Shown here: positions 1 through 8,936 of the stretch, piece by piece
How positions within the stretch are numbered: the stretch's first letter is position 1
How the letters are laid out: the number at the start of each line of letters is the position of its first letter
Source of the DNA: Clostridium sp. CAG:568
GTDB lineage: Bacteria > Bacillota_I > Bacilli_A > RFN20 > CAG-288
DNA length: 22,426 nucleotides
Direction of reading: 5' to 3'
Assembly: GCA_000434395.1 (NCBI GenBank)
Contig: FR878787.1
Span: forward strand, 1 to 22,426
Notes under the pieces: generated by a model
Database searches by the model: none
The model's input: only the letters and a program-made list of their open reading frames with translations
Told to the model about the DNA's origin: nothing
Program-made: the position numbers and the translations under genes

Positions 1-71
1 CTCACGTGCACTAGAGAGTTTTTTCTTTAAAAAGGAGTAATATCTGCTTTTATGTCTATTGTACTGGTATT

Positions 72-878
72 TTAAGCGTTTACTTTAATATTGACAAGTT
101 CTATTTTACACTCGTTTTTATCCTTAAAAAGTACTGCGTGAATACCATTTATTTGAGCTAAACCACTGCTAGGGCTTTGAAAAGAAGCCGGGAGACCAAA
201 GCCGACTTTTTTTACAACATTGTCTTTCAGCATACCTAGACAAGAATCGAATAGTCCACACATCCCAAGGTCAGATATGAATAATGTTCCTTTATTTAAT
301 TTTTGACAATCATTCGTTTGAACATGAGTATGGGTTCCAACAAAAAGAGATATTCTTCCATCCAAGTACTCTGCCAAGGCCCTTTTCTCGCCTGTAGCTT
401 CAGCATGAAAATCAACTATATCAAAATCTACTTTTTCATCTTTTTCTAACAGTTCATCCATGTCCGTAAAAGGATTTGATTGAGCTCCATTTATTTCGAC
501 ACGTCCCAATAAATTTGTCACTCTAACTTTGAATCCTTTTATTTCAAATATCTTTGAGCCTTTTAAAGGAGCATCTTTTGCCAAATTTAAAGGTCTTATT
601 TGTTTTTCAAATAAAATAGGTGCATCTGGAGAAAACACATCTCTTTGCTCATAGAAATGATTTCCGGACGTAAGGCAACCAACTCCACTTTTGATCAACT
701 CTCTATATGAGCTTAAAGAACAACCTCTACCATTAGTTGCGTTTTCGCTATTTACGATCACAAAATCAGCGGAGTATTTTTCCTTTAATTCAGGAATAGC
801 TTTAGCCAAAGCGTTTCTTCCGACTTTGCCACAACAATCTCCAAAGCAAAGAATTGACAATTTATCTTGCTGTTTCAA
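72..878 (-). CDS. ymdB: YmdB-family metallophosphoesterase
   Basis: This 268-residue protein matches the YmdB family (TIGR00282-type calcineurin-like phosphodiesterases, active on 2',3'-cyclic nucleotides in Bacillus). Visible metal-site motifs are GD at 13-14, NSENA at 43-47, GNH at 72-74, DFHAEAT at 156-162 (His158) and GTHTHVQT at 181-188 (His183, His185), in the expected order and spacing and at the usual family length. The start codon is TTG; a GGGAG at 889-893 lies 10 nt upstream and no ATG is available near the N-terminus. The gene overlaps the 3' end of rny by 17 nt, so translational coupling is likely. The rny-ymdB order is conserved in Bacillota. No clear terminator is visible in 1-71. 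The assignment is firm; the physiological substrate cannot be read from sequence. Confidence 0.95.
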   Translation of the reverse strand: MKQQDKLSILCFGDCCGKVGRNALAKAIPELKEKYSADFVIVNSENATNGRGCSLSSYRELIKSGVGCLTSGNHFYEQRDVFSPDAPILFEKQIRPLNLAKDAPLKGSKIFEIKGFKVRVTNLLGRVEINGAQSNPFTDMDELLEKDEKVDFDIVDFHAEATGEKRALAEYLDGRISLFVGTHTHVQTNDCQKLNKGTLFISDLGMCGLFDSCLGMLKDNVVKKVGFGLPASFQSPSSGLAQINGIHAVLFKDKNECKIELVNIKVNA

Positions 879-2562
879 TGACTCTAGTCTCCCTGATGAC
901 TGTAACCTTTATGTAACCAGGATAAGTCATCTCATTCTCAATTTTATCTTTGATTTTTTGAGCCAATGTGACACATGTAGCATCATCAACTTTTTCAGGC
1001 AAGACCATAACACGTAAATCACGTCCAGATTGCAAGGCATAACAATTGGAAACACCATCAAATGATTTGCAGATGTTTTCTAAATCCTCAACTCTCTTAA
1101 TATAGTTCTCGAGAGTCTCTCTTCTAGCACCTGGTCTAGCCGCTGACAAGGTGTCAGCTGCTACGACCAATTCAGAAATGAGATATTTCTTTTCACAATC
1201 ACCATGATGACTTGCTATAGCATTGATGACAATCTCAGGTTCACCAAACTTCTTAGCTAATTTGACACCTAAATCGACATGGCTTCCATCAACCTCAAAG
1301 TCGACGGATTTTCCAATATCGTGAAGCAATCCAGCTCTTTTAGCCATTGTTTGATCGAGTCCTAACTCTGCAGCCATGATTCCACAAAGATAAGCAACCT
1401 GTTTAGAATGTTCTAAGACAGACTGACCGAATGAGGTTCTATATTTCAATCTACCGATATAAGGATAGAATTGTCTGGAAATCATAGGAAGTCCTAAAGA
1501 CATACATGTATCTTCACCAGTCTCTCTAATCGTTGTCTCTATATCTTCCTTAACCTTGGCATAGACATCTTCAATACGTCCAGGTTGAATTCTTCCATCC
1601 TTTATAAGAGTATTCAAAGTCTCAACTGCAATTTCACGTCTGATAGGATCGAATGAAGAAACAGTAATGACATTTGGGGTATCGTCAACCAGAATGTCAC
1701 AACCCAACAAAGATTCTAAAGACTTGATATTTCTTCCTTGACGTCCGATGATTCTTCCTTTCAATTCATCGTCTTGAAGAATGACATTAGTTGTCGTTCT
1801 CTCGATTGCGACATCCTGAGCATATCTTTCCATAGCTAAACTCAATATATTTTTAGAATCTTGTTCAGCCTTGTCTTCAGCATCTTCGTGACGCTGTCTA
1901 AGATATTCAGCTATCTCAGTTTCAGATTTAGCTGCGACTTTATCCATTACTTCCTTCTTGGCTTCCTCTAAAGATAATCCTGAAATTCTAGCTAATTCAG
2001 CATCTTCTTTAGCTTTTTCAGCATCGATTTCTTCACGGTCTTTTTGGAGTTGAATAAGGTCATTAGCGAGCTTATCCTGTCCTTCTTTCAAAGCTTTTAA
2101 GTCTAAATCCAATTTATTCTCTTTAGCAGTAACTAAAGAATCTCTTCTATCCAGCGAGTCTTCCCTAGCATCGAGCTTTGCGGATTCTTCATCCAAGCCT
2201 TTCTTCATGGCTTTAGCCTCATTCTCAGCTTTTTCATGAAGAGCTATTCTTTCATTTGCCATATCGGTCTGAGCCTGTGCTTTGATTTTATCTGCCTCAA
2301 AGCTAGCACTCTTCATTATCAACTCAGTCTGTTGTTTGGCGTTATCCAACTTGATTCTACTCTCATCTTCAGCTTTCTTTTTAACTTCTTCAGCTTTCTT
2401 CTCAGCATCTTCCAAAATCGATTTAGCATCGCTGCGAGCCTTCTTGGCTTTAGTCATCAAAATAAAATAGACAACCAATCCAACTATTAAGGCGCCACCG
2501 ACAAACGCACCAATCGTAGCTCCAATAAAAGAGCCTAAATTCTCAGTTAATATCGGGAACAA
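862..2562 (-). CDS. rny: Ribonuclease Y
   Basis: This is a 566-residue RNase Y, the membrane-anchored endoribonuclease that starts mRNA decay in many Bacillota. Domains in order: one transmembrane helix at about residues 13-36, a long charged coiled coil at about 40-240, a KH RNA-binding domain at about 258-320 with the GRQG loop at 273-276, and an HD phosphohydrolase domain at about 380-475 with the metal-binding HD pair at 414-415 (LLHDIGK). The length is slightly above the usual ~520 residues, mostly in the coiled coil. The start is TTG at 2562, the only one that keeps the membrane helix; AAAGGA at 2573-2578 lies 10 nt upstream. The gene is followed by ymdB with an overlap. A structured leader precedes it. 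Confidence 0.97.
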   Translation of the reverse strand: MFPILTENLGSFIGATIGAFVGGALIVGLVVYFILMTKAKKARSDAKSILEDAEKKAEEVKKKAEDESRIKLDNAKQQTELIMKSASFEADKIKAQAQTDMANERIALHEKAENEAKAMKKGLDEESAKLDAREDSLDRRDSLVTAKENKLDLDLKALKEGQDKLANDLIQLQKDREEIDAEKAKEDAELARISGLSLEEAKKEVMDKVAAKSETEIAEYLRQRHEDAEDKAEQDSKNILSLAMERYAQDVAIERTTTNVILQDDELKGRIIGRQGRNIKSLESLLGCDILVDDTPNVITVSSFDPIRREIAVETLNTLIKDGRIQPGRIEDVYAKVKEDIETTIRETGEDTCMSLGLPMISRQFYPYIGRLKYRTSFGQSVLEHSKQVAYLCGIMAAELGLDQTMAKRAGLLHDIGKSVDFEVDGSHVDLGVKLAKKFGEPEIVINAIASHHGDCEKKYLISELVVAADTLSAARPGARRETLENYIKRVEDLENICKSFDGVSNCYALQSGRDLRVMVLPEKVDDATCVTLAQKIKDKIENEMTYPGYIKVTVIRETRVIETAR

Positions 2563-2743
2563 AATTGTGTATCCTTTCTAAGCACTCAAAAACAATCCTT
2601 GCAAAAACCGGATGAATATCATCAAAGACGTCATCAAATATGTAATTTAGACTTATAAGAAATGCTTTTTGAGCACTGATTTGACATGTGAAATACAATT
2701 TCACCAAATGAATTATAACCCTTTTTTACACATTTTCACATAG
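2563..2743 (-). promoter_or_regulatory. rny promoter region and structured 5' leader
   Basis: On the minus strand a perfect TATAAT lies at 2712-2717, with only a poor -35 match about 17 bp upstream. It would give a leader of roughly 140 nt before the TTG start. In that RNA, a 12-nt segment at 2666-2677 can pair with one at 2581-2592 (ten Watson-Crick pairs and two G-U pairs), enclosing 73 nt that include a small hairpin at 2611-2623. The helix ends two nucleotides before the AAAGGA Shine-Dalgarno at 2573-2578. The promoter and leader are inferred from pattern only. Confidence 0.4.
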
Positions 2744-2774
2744 AAAAAAGGCTGAACTATAATTTAGTTTAGCC
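2744..2774 (-). terminator. Intrinsic terminator of the ileS-lspA-rluD operon
   Basis: Read on the minus strand, a 10-bp stem (2765-2774 with 2750-2759, one A-C mismatch in this orientation) has a 5-nt loop and is followed by six T residues (2749-2744). It lies 85 nt past the rluD stop and before the rny promoter, as expected for the end of the upstream operon. In the plus orientation the same stem has a G-U pair but a less regular tail, so the minus strand is preferred. Confidence 0.75.
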
Positions 2775-2861
2775 TTTAAAAACTATATTTTTATAAATGA
2801 GGAACAAGCTTTTTTTATATTAACCACTTTATGTTTTGCTATAAAATTTTTATCTTTATTT

Positions 2862-3776
2862 TTATTCGATATAAAATGTATTTATAGCTTGTTTAAAGTA
2901 GTCATCCATCGGTGCTGTTAAAACCATAGGTTTTTTAGTTATAGGATGAATGAAACTCAAACGGAATGCATGTAGAACTTGACCTTTGTCAAAATGATGT
3001 TCTTCTTTATTGCCATAAAGCATATCGCCGACGATAGGGTGACCTATGTATGAAAGATGGGCACGAATTTGATGAGTTCTACCAGTCTCTAGTTGACATC
3101 TTACCAAACTAACGCCATTTCTAGTCCAGATTTTTGTGAAATGACTGACAGCTCTCAAACCATTAGGAGAAGGCATTGCTCTTCTCAAAGTGTGGTTAGG
3201 TTTTGTCAATGGAACATCAACTGTGAATGAATCCTCATTCACATCTCCCCAACATAAGGCAACATATTCTCTTTTGACCTTATGTTCTTTGATATCAGCT
3301 TGAAGTACTTTCTCCGCCTTAGGAGTTTTTGCAACCATCAACAATCCGGATGTATCTTTATCGATACGATGAACAATTCCTGGTCTACCACCAGCCATTT
3401 CTTCTTCATCAAACTTAAATTTATCATTTTGACTTGCTAAGAAATTGACCAATGTATCTGTATCATGACCAGGAGCTGTATGTACGACCAATCCTCTTGG
3501 TTTATTGAAGACGATAATATCATCATCTTCATAAACTACAGGAACTACAATATCAGCATTTGGAACTATGTCAGTAGGCTTTTCTTCCAGAGGAGTGTAA
3601 TTTAAAACGTCACCTTCTTCTACATTATAGGAAGCCTTTCTATTTCTTCCTTTGATTTCAATTCCATTGTCTACAATCAATTGAGCCTTAGATCTAGAGA
3701 TGTTCAAAGCATCAGCAATAGCTTCATCCAATCTTCCTGACTTTTTGACCGTAAAACTTTTAATTTGGTTATCCAT
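2862..3776 (-). CDS. rluD: RluD-family 23S rRNA pseudouridine synthase
   Basis: This protein of about 304 residues has an N-terminal S4 RNA-binding domain (about residues 11-58) and a RluA/RluD-type catalytic domain. The signature HRIDKDTSGLLMVAKT carries the catalytic aspartate (about residue 139), and RTHQIRAHL follows near the C-terminal third. It is expected to isomerise uridines in 23S rRNA; the exact site is inferred from family only. The ATG at 3776 is chosen: an AAAAGGAG within the last codons of lspA lies 10 nt upstream, and the ATG sits 2 nt after the lspA stop. A GTG at 3782, overlapping the stop, is the alternative. It is the third gene of the ileS-lspA-rluD operon, an order common in Bacillota. 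Confidence 0.93.
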   Translation of the reverse strand: MDNQIKSFTVKKSGRLDEAIADALNISRSKAQLIVDNGIEIKGRNRKASYNVEEGDVLNYTPLEEKPTDIVPNADIVVPVVYEDDDIIVFNKPRGLVVHTAPGHDTDTLVNFLASQNDKFKFDEEEMAGGRPGIVHRIDKDTSGLLMVAKTPKAEKVLQADIKEHKVKREYVALCWGDVNEDSFTVDVPLTKPNHTLRRAMPSPNGLRAVSHFTKIWTRNGVSLVRCQLETGRTHQIRAHLSYIGHPIVGDMLYGNKEEHHFDKGQVLHAFRLSFIHPITKKPMVLTAPMDDYFKQAINTFYIE

Positions 3777-3778
3777 CG

Positions 3779-4681
3779 TCACTTCTCTCCTTTTAAGAAA
3801 TCACTTAAAGAAGAAAATTCGCCATCATCTTCCTTCTTTTCTTCTTCAACATTTGTTTTATCTTCTGTTTTCTCTTCTGTTTTATCTTCTTTAGAAATCG
3901 ATTCATCACTTCTAAGAACATCGCTCAATGTTCTCTCTTCAGTCTTTGTTTCAACTTCAGCTTCACTCTTTTCCTCTTTAGCAGCCTTTTGTTCTTCCTC
4001 TTCCATCATTTGTTCAGCGACAGCGTAGGAACTACCAACTTCTCCAAACTTGCTTTTATTCATAGCTTCATCAACAGCCTGCTTTTGCTTCTTCTCTTCC
4101 ACAACCCATTCAATAATAAAAGCTAAGACTAAGATAACAGCTCCGATTGTTAAACAAACATCAGCCCAGTTGCACACATACTGGAAAAAGGTAGGCCAAG
4201 AGGAATTACCGACTCCAATCCAATCTATGACACCATAGATTCCATCTTTGTTCCAATAGAAGGCTCTATCGATAAAATTACCCCAATCACCAGCAAGTAT
4301 AAGGTAGATTGCATATCTTTTCCATCCAGACAACTTTTTGAAGTATTTGGCTAAAAAGTAAATGATAACTACTCCAGCTATAAATGAGACACAAGCAAAC
4401 AATATTCTCATCCATGGTCCCATATTAGCACCGGATCCATATGCAGCACCAGTGTTATAGGTCAATGTCAAATACAAAACACCAGGAATAATATCAATGT
4501 TGGAATGAAGAGGAGATTTTGGATTACCAAAATAGGCATTCATTCCCAATTTGGTCCCTAAATCTAAGAAAAACATTAGAAAGCAGAACCATCCACCTTT
4601 TTTCAAAAAGTAGAGAAATCCATTCCATCCTTTTTTCAAAATATCTGAATTACTATTGTTTTTGTTCATCTGCAGTTTCAT
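3779..4681 (-). CDS. lspA: Lipoprotein signal peptidase (signal peptidase II) with long acidic C-terminal tail
   Basis: LspA is an integral-membrane aspartyl protease that removes signal peptides from prolipoproteins. Four hydrophobic segments are visible in residues 30-192. The catalytic aspartates are in GNFIDR (Asp138) and NWADVCLTIG (Asp174), with YNTGAAYG at 75-82 corresponding to the family's NxGAAFG motif. Typical LspA has 150-170 residues; this one has 300, owing to a tail of about 105 residues rich in Glu/Lys/Asp/Ser after the last helix, which should be cytoplasmic. The start overlaps ileS by 29 nt; an ATG four codons later (4669) is a possible alternative, and neither has a strong Shine-Dalgarno. 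It ends in TGA next to the rluD start. Confidence 0.93.
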   Translation of the reverse strand: MKLQMNKNNSNSDILKKGWNGFLYFLKKGGWFCFLMFFLDLGTKLGMNAYFGNPKSPLHSNIDIIPGVLYLTLTYNTGAAYGSGANMGPWMRILFACVSFIAGVVIIYFLAKYFKKLSGWKRYAIYLILAGDWGNFIDRAFYWNKDGIYGVIDWIGVGNSSWPTFFQYVCNWADVCLTIGAVILVLAFIIEWVVEEKKQKQAVDEAMNKSKFGEVGSSYAVAEQMMEEEEQKAAKEEKSEAEVETKTEERTLSDVLRSDESISKEDKTEEKTEDKTNVEEEKKEDDGEFSSLSDFLKGEK

Positions 4682-7427
4682 TTAAACTTTCTGGATGAGC
4701 TTCTACAAAGCTCTTCAAAGCAGCTTCACATCTGGGACATACGGGTTGACCCATGAAATCGTTGAGCTTGTTAAAGAAATTCCAACAGCGCAAGCATTTG
4801 TCGCCTTTCACAGGAACTACTTCAGTTCCTGTTCCTTCGACATAAGACACCTTGCTGAAAGAGAGCAATCTAGCTAATTCAACCTTGTCCAAATCATCCA
4901 ACAATTCTTTATAGTTTCCACTCTTGATGTCGAGTTTCAATTCAGCCTCATTGCTACCTTTGACTAAGCCCTGATTTCTAGCTGCTTCCAAAGCCTTATT
5001 GGCTTGATCACGAATCTTGTTCAAGACCAAATATTTGTTGTTCAAAGCATTATCCCAGCCAGAGAAGTCAGGCATTGATTCCAAAGCGACATTTTCCTTC
5101 TTAGGTCCAGGCAAGGCTTGATAAGCTTCATCACCAGTGAAGAACAAAATAGGTGAATACATGATGGCCAATTGCTTAGCGATTTGATAGATTGTATATT
5201 GAACTCCTTTTCTACGCAATGAATTAGGCTCATCACAATATAAAGGATCTTTAGAAATGTCGAGATAGAAGCTAGACAAATCATTTACCATAAAGTTCAA
5301 CATAGTTGTATTGGCAGTCAAGAAGTCATATTTTTCATATGACTTTCTAACCTTTTGAACAACTTCTTTCAACTTATTCAAAACCATCTCATCGACTAAT
5401 GATAGCTTATATTTGTCCTTCAAAGGATCGAACATCTTCTCATCCGAATCGCAGAGATTAGCTAGCATGAATTTGAATGTATTTCTAATCTTTCTATATT
5501 CATCTGAGACATTCTTCAATAAATCTTTACTCAAAGAGATTTCAGCAGTGGTGTAATCGATAGATGCAACCCAAAGACGGAAGACATCAGCTCCCATATC
5601 ATTGCAAATGGCTTCAGGATAAATACCGTTCTTCTTAGACTTGCTAAACTTTTGTCCGTTTTGATCGACTATGAAGCCATTGGTAACGATAGCCTTGAAA
5701 GGAGAAACTCCTTCAACAGCGCCCGAAAGAATCAAAGAAGCATTGTACCAGCCACGATATTGATCGTTTCCTTCTAAGTACAAATCAGCAGGGAAAGGCA
5801 TGCCACGTTTGATATCAGCACCTAACCAAGAGCTTCCAGAATCGAACCAAACATCCATGATGTCTTTTTCTTTAGTGTATTGTCCATTAGGTGAATGTTC
5901 ATTGGTATAACCTTCAGGAATGAAATATTCAGCAGGCTTCTCGTACCAAATATTAGAACCGTTCTCAGCTACCTTCTTCTCAATCCAATCAAAGACCACC
6001 GAATCGGTGACTGGTGTTCCATCCTCACAATAAAGGATAGGAATTGGTACACCCCAAGAACGTTGACGAGAAATACACCAATCCGTTCTACCTTTAATCA
6101 TGTTCAAAAGTCTAACTTTACCCCATTCAGGAGTGAAGTTGACACTTTCAACTGCTTTGATCAAATCATCTCTAATAGGATCGAGAGAGCAGAACCATTG
6201 CGGAGCTGTTCTAAATATTAAAGGCTTGTGATTTCTGGCATCCATAGGATAGGAGTGGTGGATATCTACTTCCTTAAGCAAATATCCAGTCTCTTGAAGC
6301 ATTTGAATAACAACATCATTTGCCTTCTCGTAGAACATTCCAGCCAATCTTTCACCACACTCTTCTGTCAATCTACCTTTTGAATCGACAGGGCAAAAAG
6401 GCTTAAGACCAAACTTCAATCCAACTTTGTAGTCATCGTCTCCTAAACCAGGGGCTGTGTGAACACATCCAGTACCATCATCAGCAGTGACGTGCTTTCC
6501 TGTTATAACTATAGAATCACGATCATAGAAAGGATGCTGACAGACAACACCTTCGAGTTGTCTTCCCTTATATACTCTTTGAAGCTTAACATTGGTCAAA
6601 CCCAATTCCTTGGTTAGCTTTTCTACCAAACATGTCAAGAAGATAAGTCTTCCTTGATCAGTTTGATAGAGACCATATTCCATATCAGGATTTAAACATA
6701 TGGCAAGGTTAGAAGGAATTGTCCAAGGAGTAGTAGTCCAAATTACAAAACAATCGCAAGCAGCCAAATCATACTTAGGCTTCTTGATGGGGAATTTCAC
6801 ATAGATCGTCTTAGCTGGAAGATCTGCATATTCGATATCAGCTTGAGCACATGCAGTCTCAGAAATAGGAGACCAGTGCACAGGCTTAAGTCCACGGTAG
6901 ATCAACCCTTTCTCCATGCATTTAGCAAAGACATGGATTTCATTTGCTTCGTATTCAGGTTGGAAAGTAATGTAAGGAGCTTCAAAATGACCGAGCAATC
7001 CCATACGCTTGGCTTGTTTCATTTGATGAGCGACCTGTGACTTTGCATAATCCATGCAAATCGAGCGGAACTCAGCAATAGACATCTTGGTTCTATCAAC
7101 ACCAGACTTTGTCACTTCGTTTTCGATAGGAAGACCATGGGTATCCCAACCAGGAATGAACTCACAGTGGAATCCTTCCAAAGTCTTGCTACGTATGATC
7201 ATATCCTTCAAGACCATGTTCATACCATGTCCAGCATGAAGATCTCCGTTTGCATACGGGGGACCATCGTGAAGATAGAATTCCTTTCCATCTTTTGTTG
7301 CCTCGAGCATCTTGGAATAAAGATCCATCTTCTCACACTTTTCAATGTAAATAGGTTCCCTTGTAGGAAGCTTTCCACGCATTTCAAAGCTTCCTTTGGG
7401 CATGTTTAATGTCTTTTTGAGTTCCAT
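4653..7427 (-). CDS. ileS: Isoleucyl-tRNA synthetase
   Basis: This class I aminoacyl-tRNA synthetase of 924 residues charges tRNA-Ile. The HIGH motif is HAGH at 64-67, directly after HDGPPYANGDL; the KMSKS loop is KFSKS at about 593-597. The editing domain lies between them. A C-terminal zinc finger has Cys878, Cys881, Cys897 and Cys900 (CLRC and CPRC). These features point to the ordinary bacterial type. The ATG at 7427 is chosen because GGAGG at 7433-7437 lies 5 nt upstream and the protein then begins MELKKTLNMPK, as family members do; an adjacent ATG at 7430 and an upstream in-frame start at 7463 are less likely. The 96-bp upstream gap is too short for a T-box leader. Confidence 0.97.
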   Translation of the reverse strand: MELKKTLNMPKGSFEMRGKLPTREPIYIEKCEKMDLYSKMLEATKDGKEFYLHDGPPYANGDLHAGHGMNMVLKDMIIRSKTLEGFHCEFIPGWDTHGLPIENEVTKSGVDRTKMSIAEFRSICMDYAKSQVAHQMKQAKRMGLLGHFEAPYITFQPEYEANEIHVFAKCMEKGLIYRGLKPVHWSPISETACAQADIEYADLPAKTIYVKFPIKKPKYDLAACDCFVIWTTTPWTIPSNLAICLNPDMEYGLYQTDQGRLIFLTCLVEKLTKELGLTNVKLQRVYKGRQLEGVVCQHPFYDRDSIVITGKHVTADDGTGCVHTAPGLGDDDYKVGLKFGLKPFCPVDSKGRLTEECGERLAGMFYEKANDVVIQMLQETGYLLKEVDIHHSYPMDARNHKPLIFRTAPQWFCSLDPIRDDLIKAVESVNFTPEWGKVRLLNMIKGRTDWCISRQRSWGVPIPILYCEDGTPVTDSVVFDWIEKKVAENGSNIWYEKPAEYFIPEGYTNEHSPNGQYTKEKDIMDVWFDSGSSWLGADIKRGMPFPADLYLEGNDQYRGWYNASLILSGAVEGVSPFKAIVTNGFIVDQNGQKFSKSKKNGIYPEAICNDMGADVFRLWVASIDYTTAEISLSKDLLKNVSDEYRKIRNTFKFMLANLCDSDEKMFDPLKDKYKLSLVDEMVLNKLKEVVQKVRKSYEKYDFLTANTTMLNFMVNDLSSFYLDISKDPLYCDEPNSLRRKGVQYTIYQIAKQLAIMYSPILFFTGDEAYQALPGPKKENVALESMPDFSGWDNALNNKYLVLNKIRDQANKALEAARNQGLVKGSNEAELKLDIKSGNYKELLDDLDKVELARLLSFSKVSYVEGTGTEVVPVKGDKCLRCWNFFNKLNDFMGQPVCPRCEAALKSFVEAHPESLNETADEQKQ

Positions 7428-7468
7428 CATAACCTCCAATAAATCAGTCGTTAAAACACACAACTTAA

Positions 7469-7497
7469 ATTATATATTTATTATTATGTAGTAGCAA
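7469..7497 (-). promoter_or_regulatory. Predicted sigma-A promoter of ileS operon
   Basis: On the minus strand, TTGCTA (7492-7497, 4 of 6 consensus) and a perfect TATAAT (7469-7474) are separated by 17 bp. The predicted start gives a leader of about 35 nt carrying the GGAGG at 7433-7437. No terminator is visible between the upstream methyltransferase gene and this promoter, so read-through may add to ileS expression. Confidence 0.7.
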
Positions 7498-7523
7498 TAA
7501 GTGGGTTTAAGGTTTAACTAAAA

Positions 7524-8240
7524 CTATCTAGAGAAACGATACAGGAATATTCCACCAGCTATTGCAACATTTAAAGAATCAATTCCACTCATATTAATTC
7601 TAAGCTTTTGGCCCAAACTGAGATGCTCAGTCCTTATTCCTCTTCCTTCATTGCCCAAAACTAAGGCAAAAGGTTCTTTTAGTTTTCCAAACGTAGCTTC
7701 ATCTTCACCATCCAAGGTAGTCAAATAGATGTTATAGCCTTTATTTTTCAACTCTTCCAAATCCATAACTCCAACAGGAATTTTAAATAAAGCACCCTTT
7801 GTGGATTGAATGGTCTTTGCATTAAAAATAGAAGCACAGTCTTTAGATAGAATAACTGAAGAGTAGTGAAAAGCTAAAGCCGTCCTTATCAGTGTTCCAA
7901 CATTTCCAGGATCTTGTACACCATCCAAATAAACAACTTTATCACCAGGTTCTTTGGATAGAGTAAATTTAGCAACCCCGATAACTTTAGGAAGGGATTG
8001 GTAAGATGCTAGGTTTCTATATAAGCCTTGCTTTACCAATGTAGTAGGTACATCATTGACTATAAATTTGGGGTCATAAGTCAAAGCGTATTGCAAAGCT
8101 CCTACCTTTCTAGCTTCATCGATGAGATCTTCACCTTCGATTAGAATCAAACCCTCTTTCTTCATCTTTCCATCTCTTATGGCTACTATTTTTTTATAAA
8201 AATCGTTGTGTTCACTTTCAATAATTCTTTGCTGGGACAT
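7524..8240 (-). CDS. TrmH/SpoU-family RNA 2'-O-methyltransferase
   Basis: This SPOUT-class methyltransferase, about 238 residues, is expected to methylate a ribose in rRNA or tRNA using SAM. Using the numbering from the TTG start, the three SpoU motifs are present: DGVQDPGNVGTLIRTA at 108-123 (Asn115 and Arg121), LVLGNEGRGI at 195-204, and INMSGIDSLNVAIAGGIFLY at 217-236, which form the trefoil knot cofactor site. The N-terminal part (about 1-95) resembles the substrate-binding domain of TsnR/RlmB-like members. The target base cannot be assigned. The ATG at 8240 is 10 nt from a GAAGGA; a TTG at 8246 (4 nt spacing) is an alternative. It overlaps the end of the upstream gene by about 20 nt, so the two are co-transcribed. 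Confidence 0.9.
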   Translation of the reverse strand: MSQQRIIESEHNDFYKKIVAIRDGKMKKEGLILIEGEDLIDEARKVGALQYALTYDPKFIVNDVPTTLVKQGLYRNLASYQSLPKVIGVAKFTLSKEPGDKVVYLDGVQDPGNVGTLIRTALAFHYSSVILSKDCASIFNAKTIQSTKGALFKIPVGVMDLEELKNKGYNIYLTTLDGEDEATFGKLKEPFALVLGNEGRGIRTEHLSLGQKLRINMSGIDSLNVAIAGGIFLYRFSR

Positions 8241-8928
8241 ATTCAAATTTTCCTTCGTTTATTATTTTAATACATGTATTGTATCTTGTTTCCGGACAAA
8301 GACTATAGAGAAGTTCATAGAAACCCTTTTGATGATTCATATGATTCACATGCGATAGTTCGTGGTCGACTATTGCATCTATCACTATAGGTTTGAATGC
8401 AAAAAGCCTTCTATCGAATTCAAACAAGAAGTCTTTTTTTCTAAAAGACGCTTGTTTGCTTCTAAAGTTACCGATTCTAATCTTAAAATTAGGCTGTAAT
8501 TCTATATGACCTCTTTTCGCTTCTTCTAAAACCCTTTTCTTCACATACTGAGCACAGATTTCATCAAAGACAGGAACAAACTTAGCTTTAGGAGCTATAT
8601 AGAAAAAATCCGGATTATCTTTGAGAAGAATATTGTTGGTCAATGTCCTTTTGTTTCCTAGAAAAAAGACATATTTAGGATTGGTATTCCAAGAAAGAAT
8701 ATCTCTAAATGTCATGGTTTCAGCTAATTTTATTTTTTTGACCATGTTAGTCAAAACAATCAATGCCTTCTCCTTGTTGATCTTTTTGCCAATGTATCCA
8801 TATAGTTTTCCATATTCGACATAAACTCTACAACCTGAAAGACCAGCCCTATAAACTGGGACTATAACTTCTTTACCAGAGTTAAGAATTACTTTCAAAT
8901 CCGTTATTTTTTCATCAGTTGCTGTCAT
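8218..8928 (-). CDS. YgjP-like (M48/DUF45-type) zinc metallopeptidase-domain protein
   Basis: This 236-residue protein has the zincin motif HELSH (189-193) followed by a third histidine in MNHQKGF (His199), the spacing typical of YgjP/DUF45 proteins. The N-terminal half is beta-rich and shows no other motif. The family is widespread and its substrates are poorly known, so protease activity is inferred from the motif. It sits upstream of, and overlaps, the RNA methyltransferase gene, which would be translationally coupled to it. There is no Shine-Dalgarno before the ATG; a TATAAT ends 8 nt upstream, suggesting leaderless translation. Confidence 0.85.
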   Translation of the reverse strand: MTATDEKITDLKVILNSGKEVIVPVYRAGLSGCRVYVEYGKLYGYIGKKINKEKALIVLTNMVKKIKLAETMTFRDILSWNTNPKYVFFLGNKRTLTNNILLKDNPDFFYIAPKAKFVPVFDEICAQYVKKRVLEEAKRGHIELQPNFKIRIGNFRSKQASFRKKDFLFEFDRRLFAFKPIVIDAIVDHELSHVNHMNHQKGFYELLYSLCPETRYNTCIKIINEGKFEYVPAKNY

Positions 8929-8936
8929 AGGTCTAA

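Noticed and set aside
32..74. Plus-strand AAGGAG followed by ATG at 51
   Set aside because: The frame stops after seven codons and lies just past the ymdB stop; no sign of a gene.
3700..4028. Plus-strand Ser/Leu-rich open frames opposite lspA and rluD
   Set aside because: They are antisense images of the Glu/Lys-rich LspA tail, with no ribosome-binding site.
7428..7523. T-box leader for ileS
   Set aside because: The gap is only 96 bp, an AT-rich promoter occupies it, and there is no specifier hairpin or T-box sequence.
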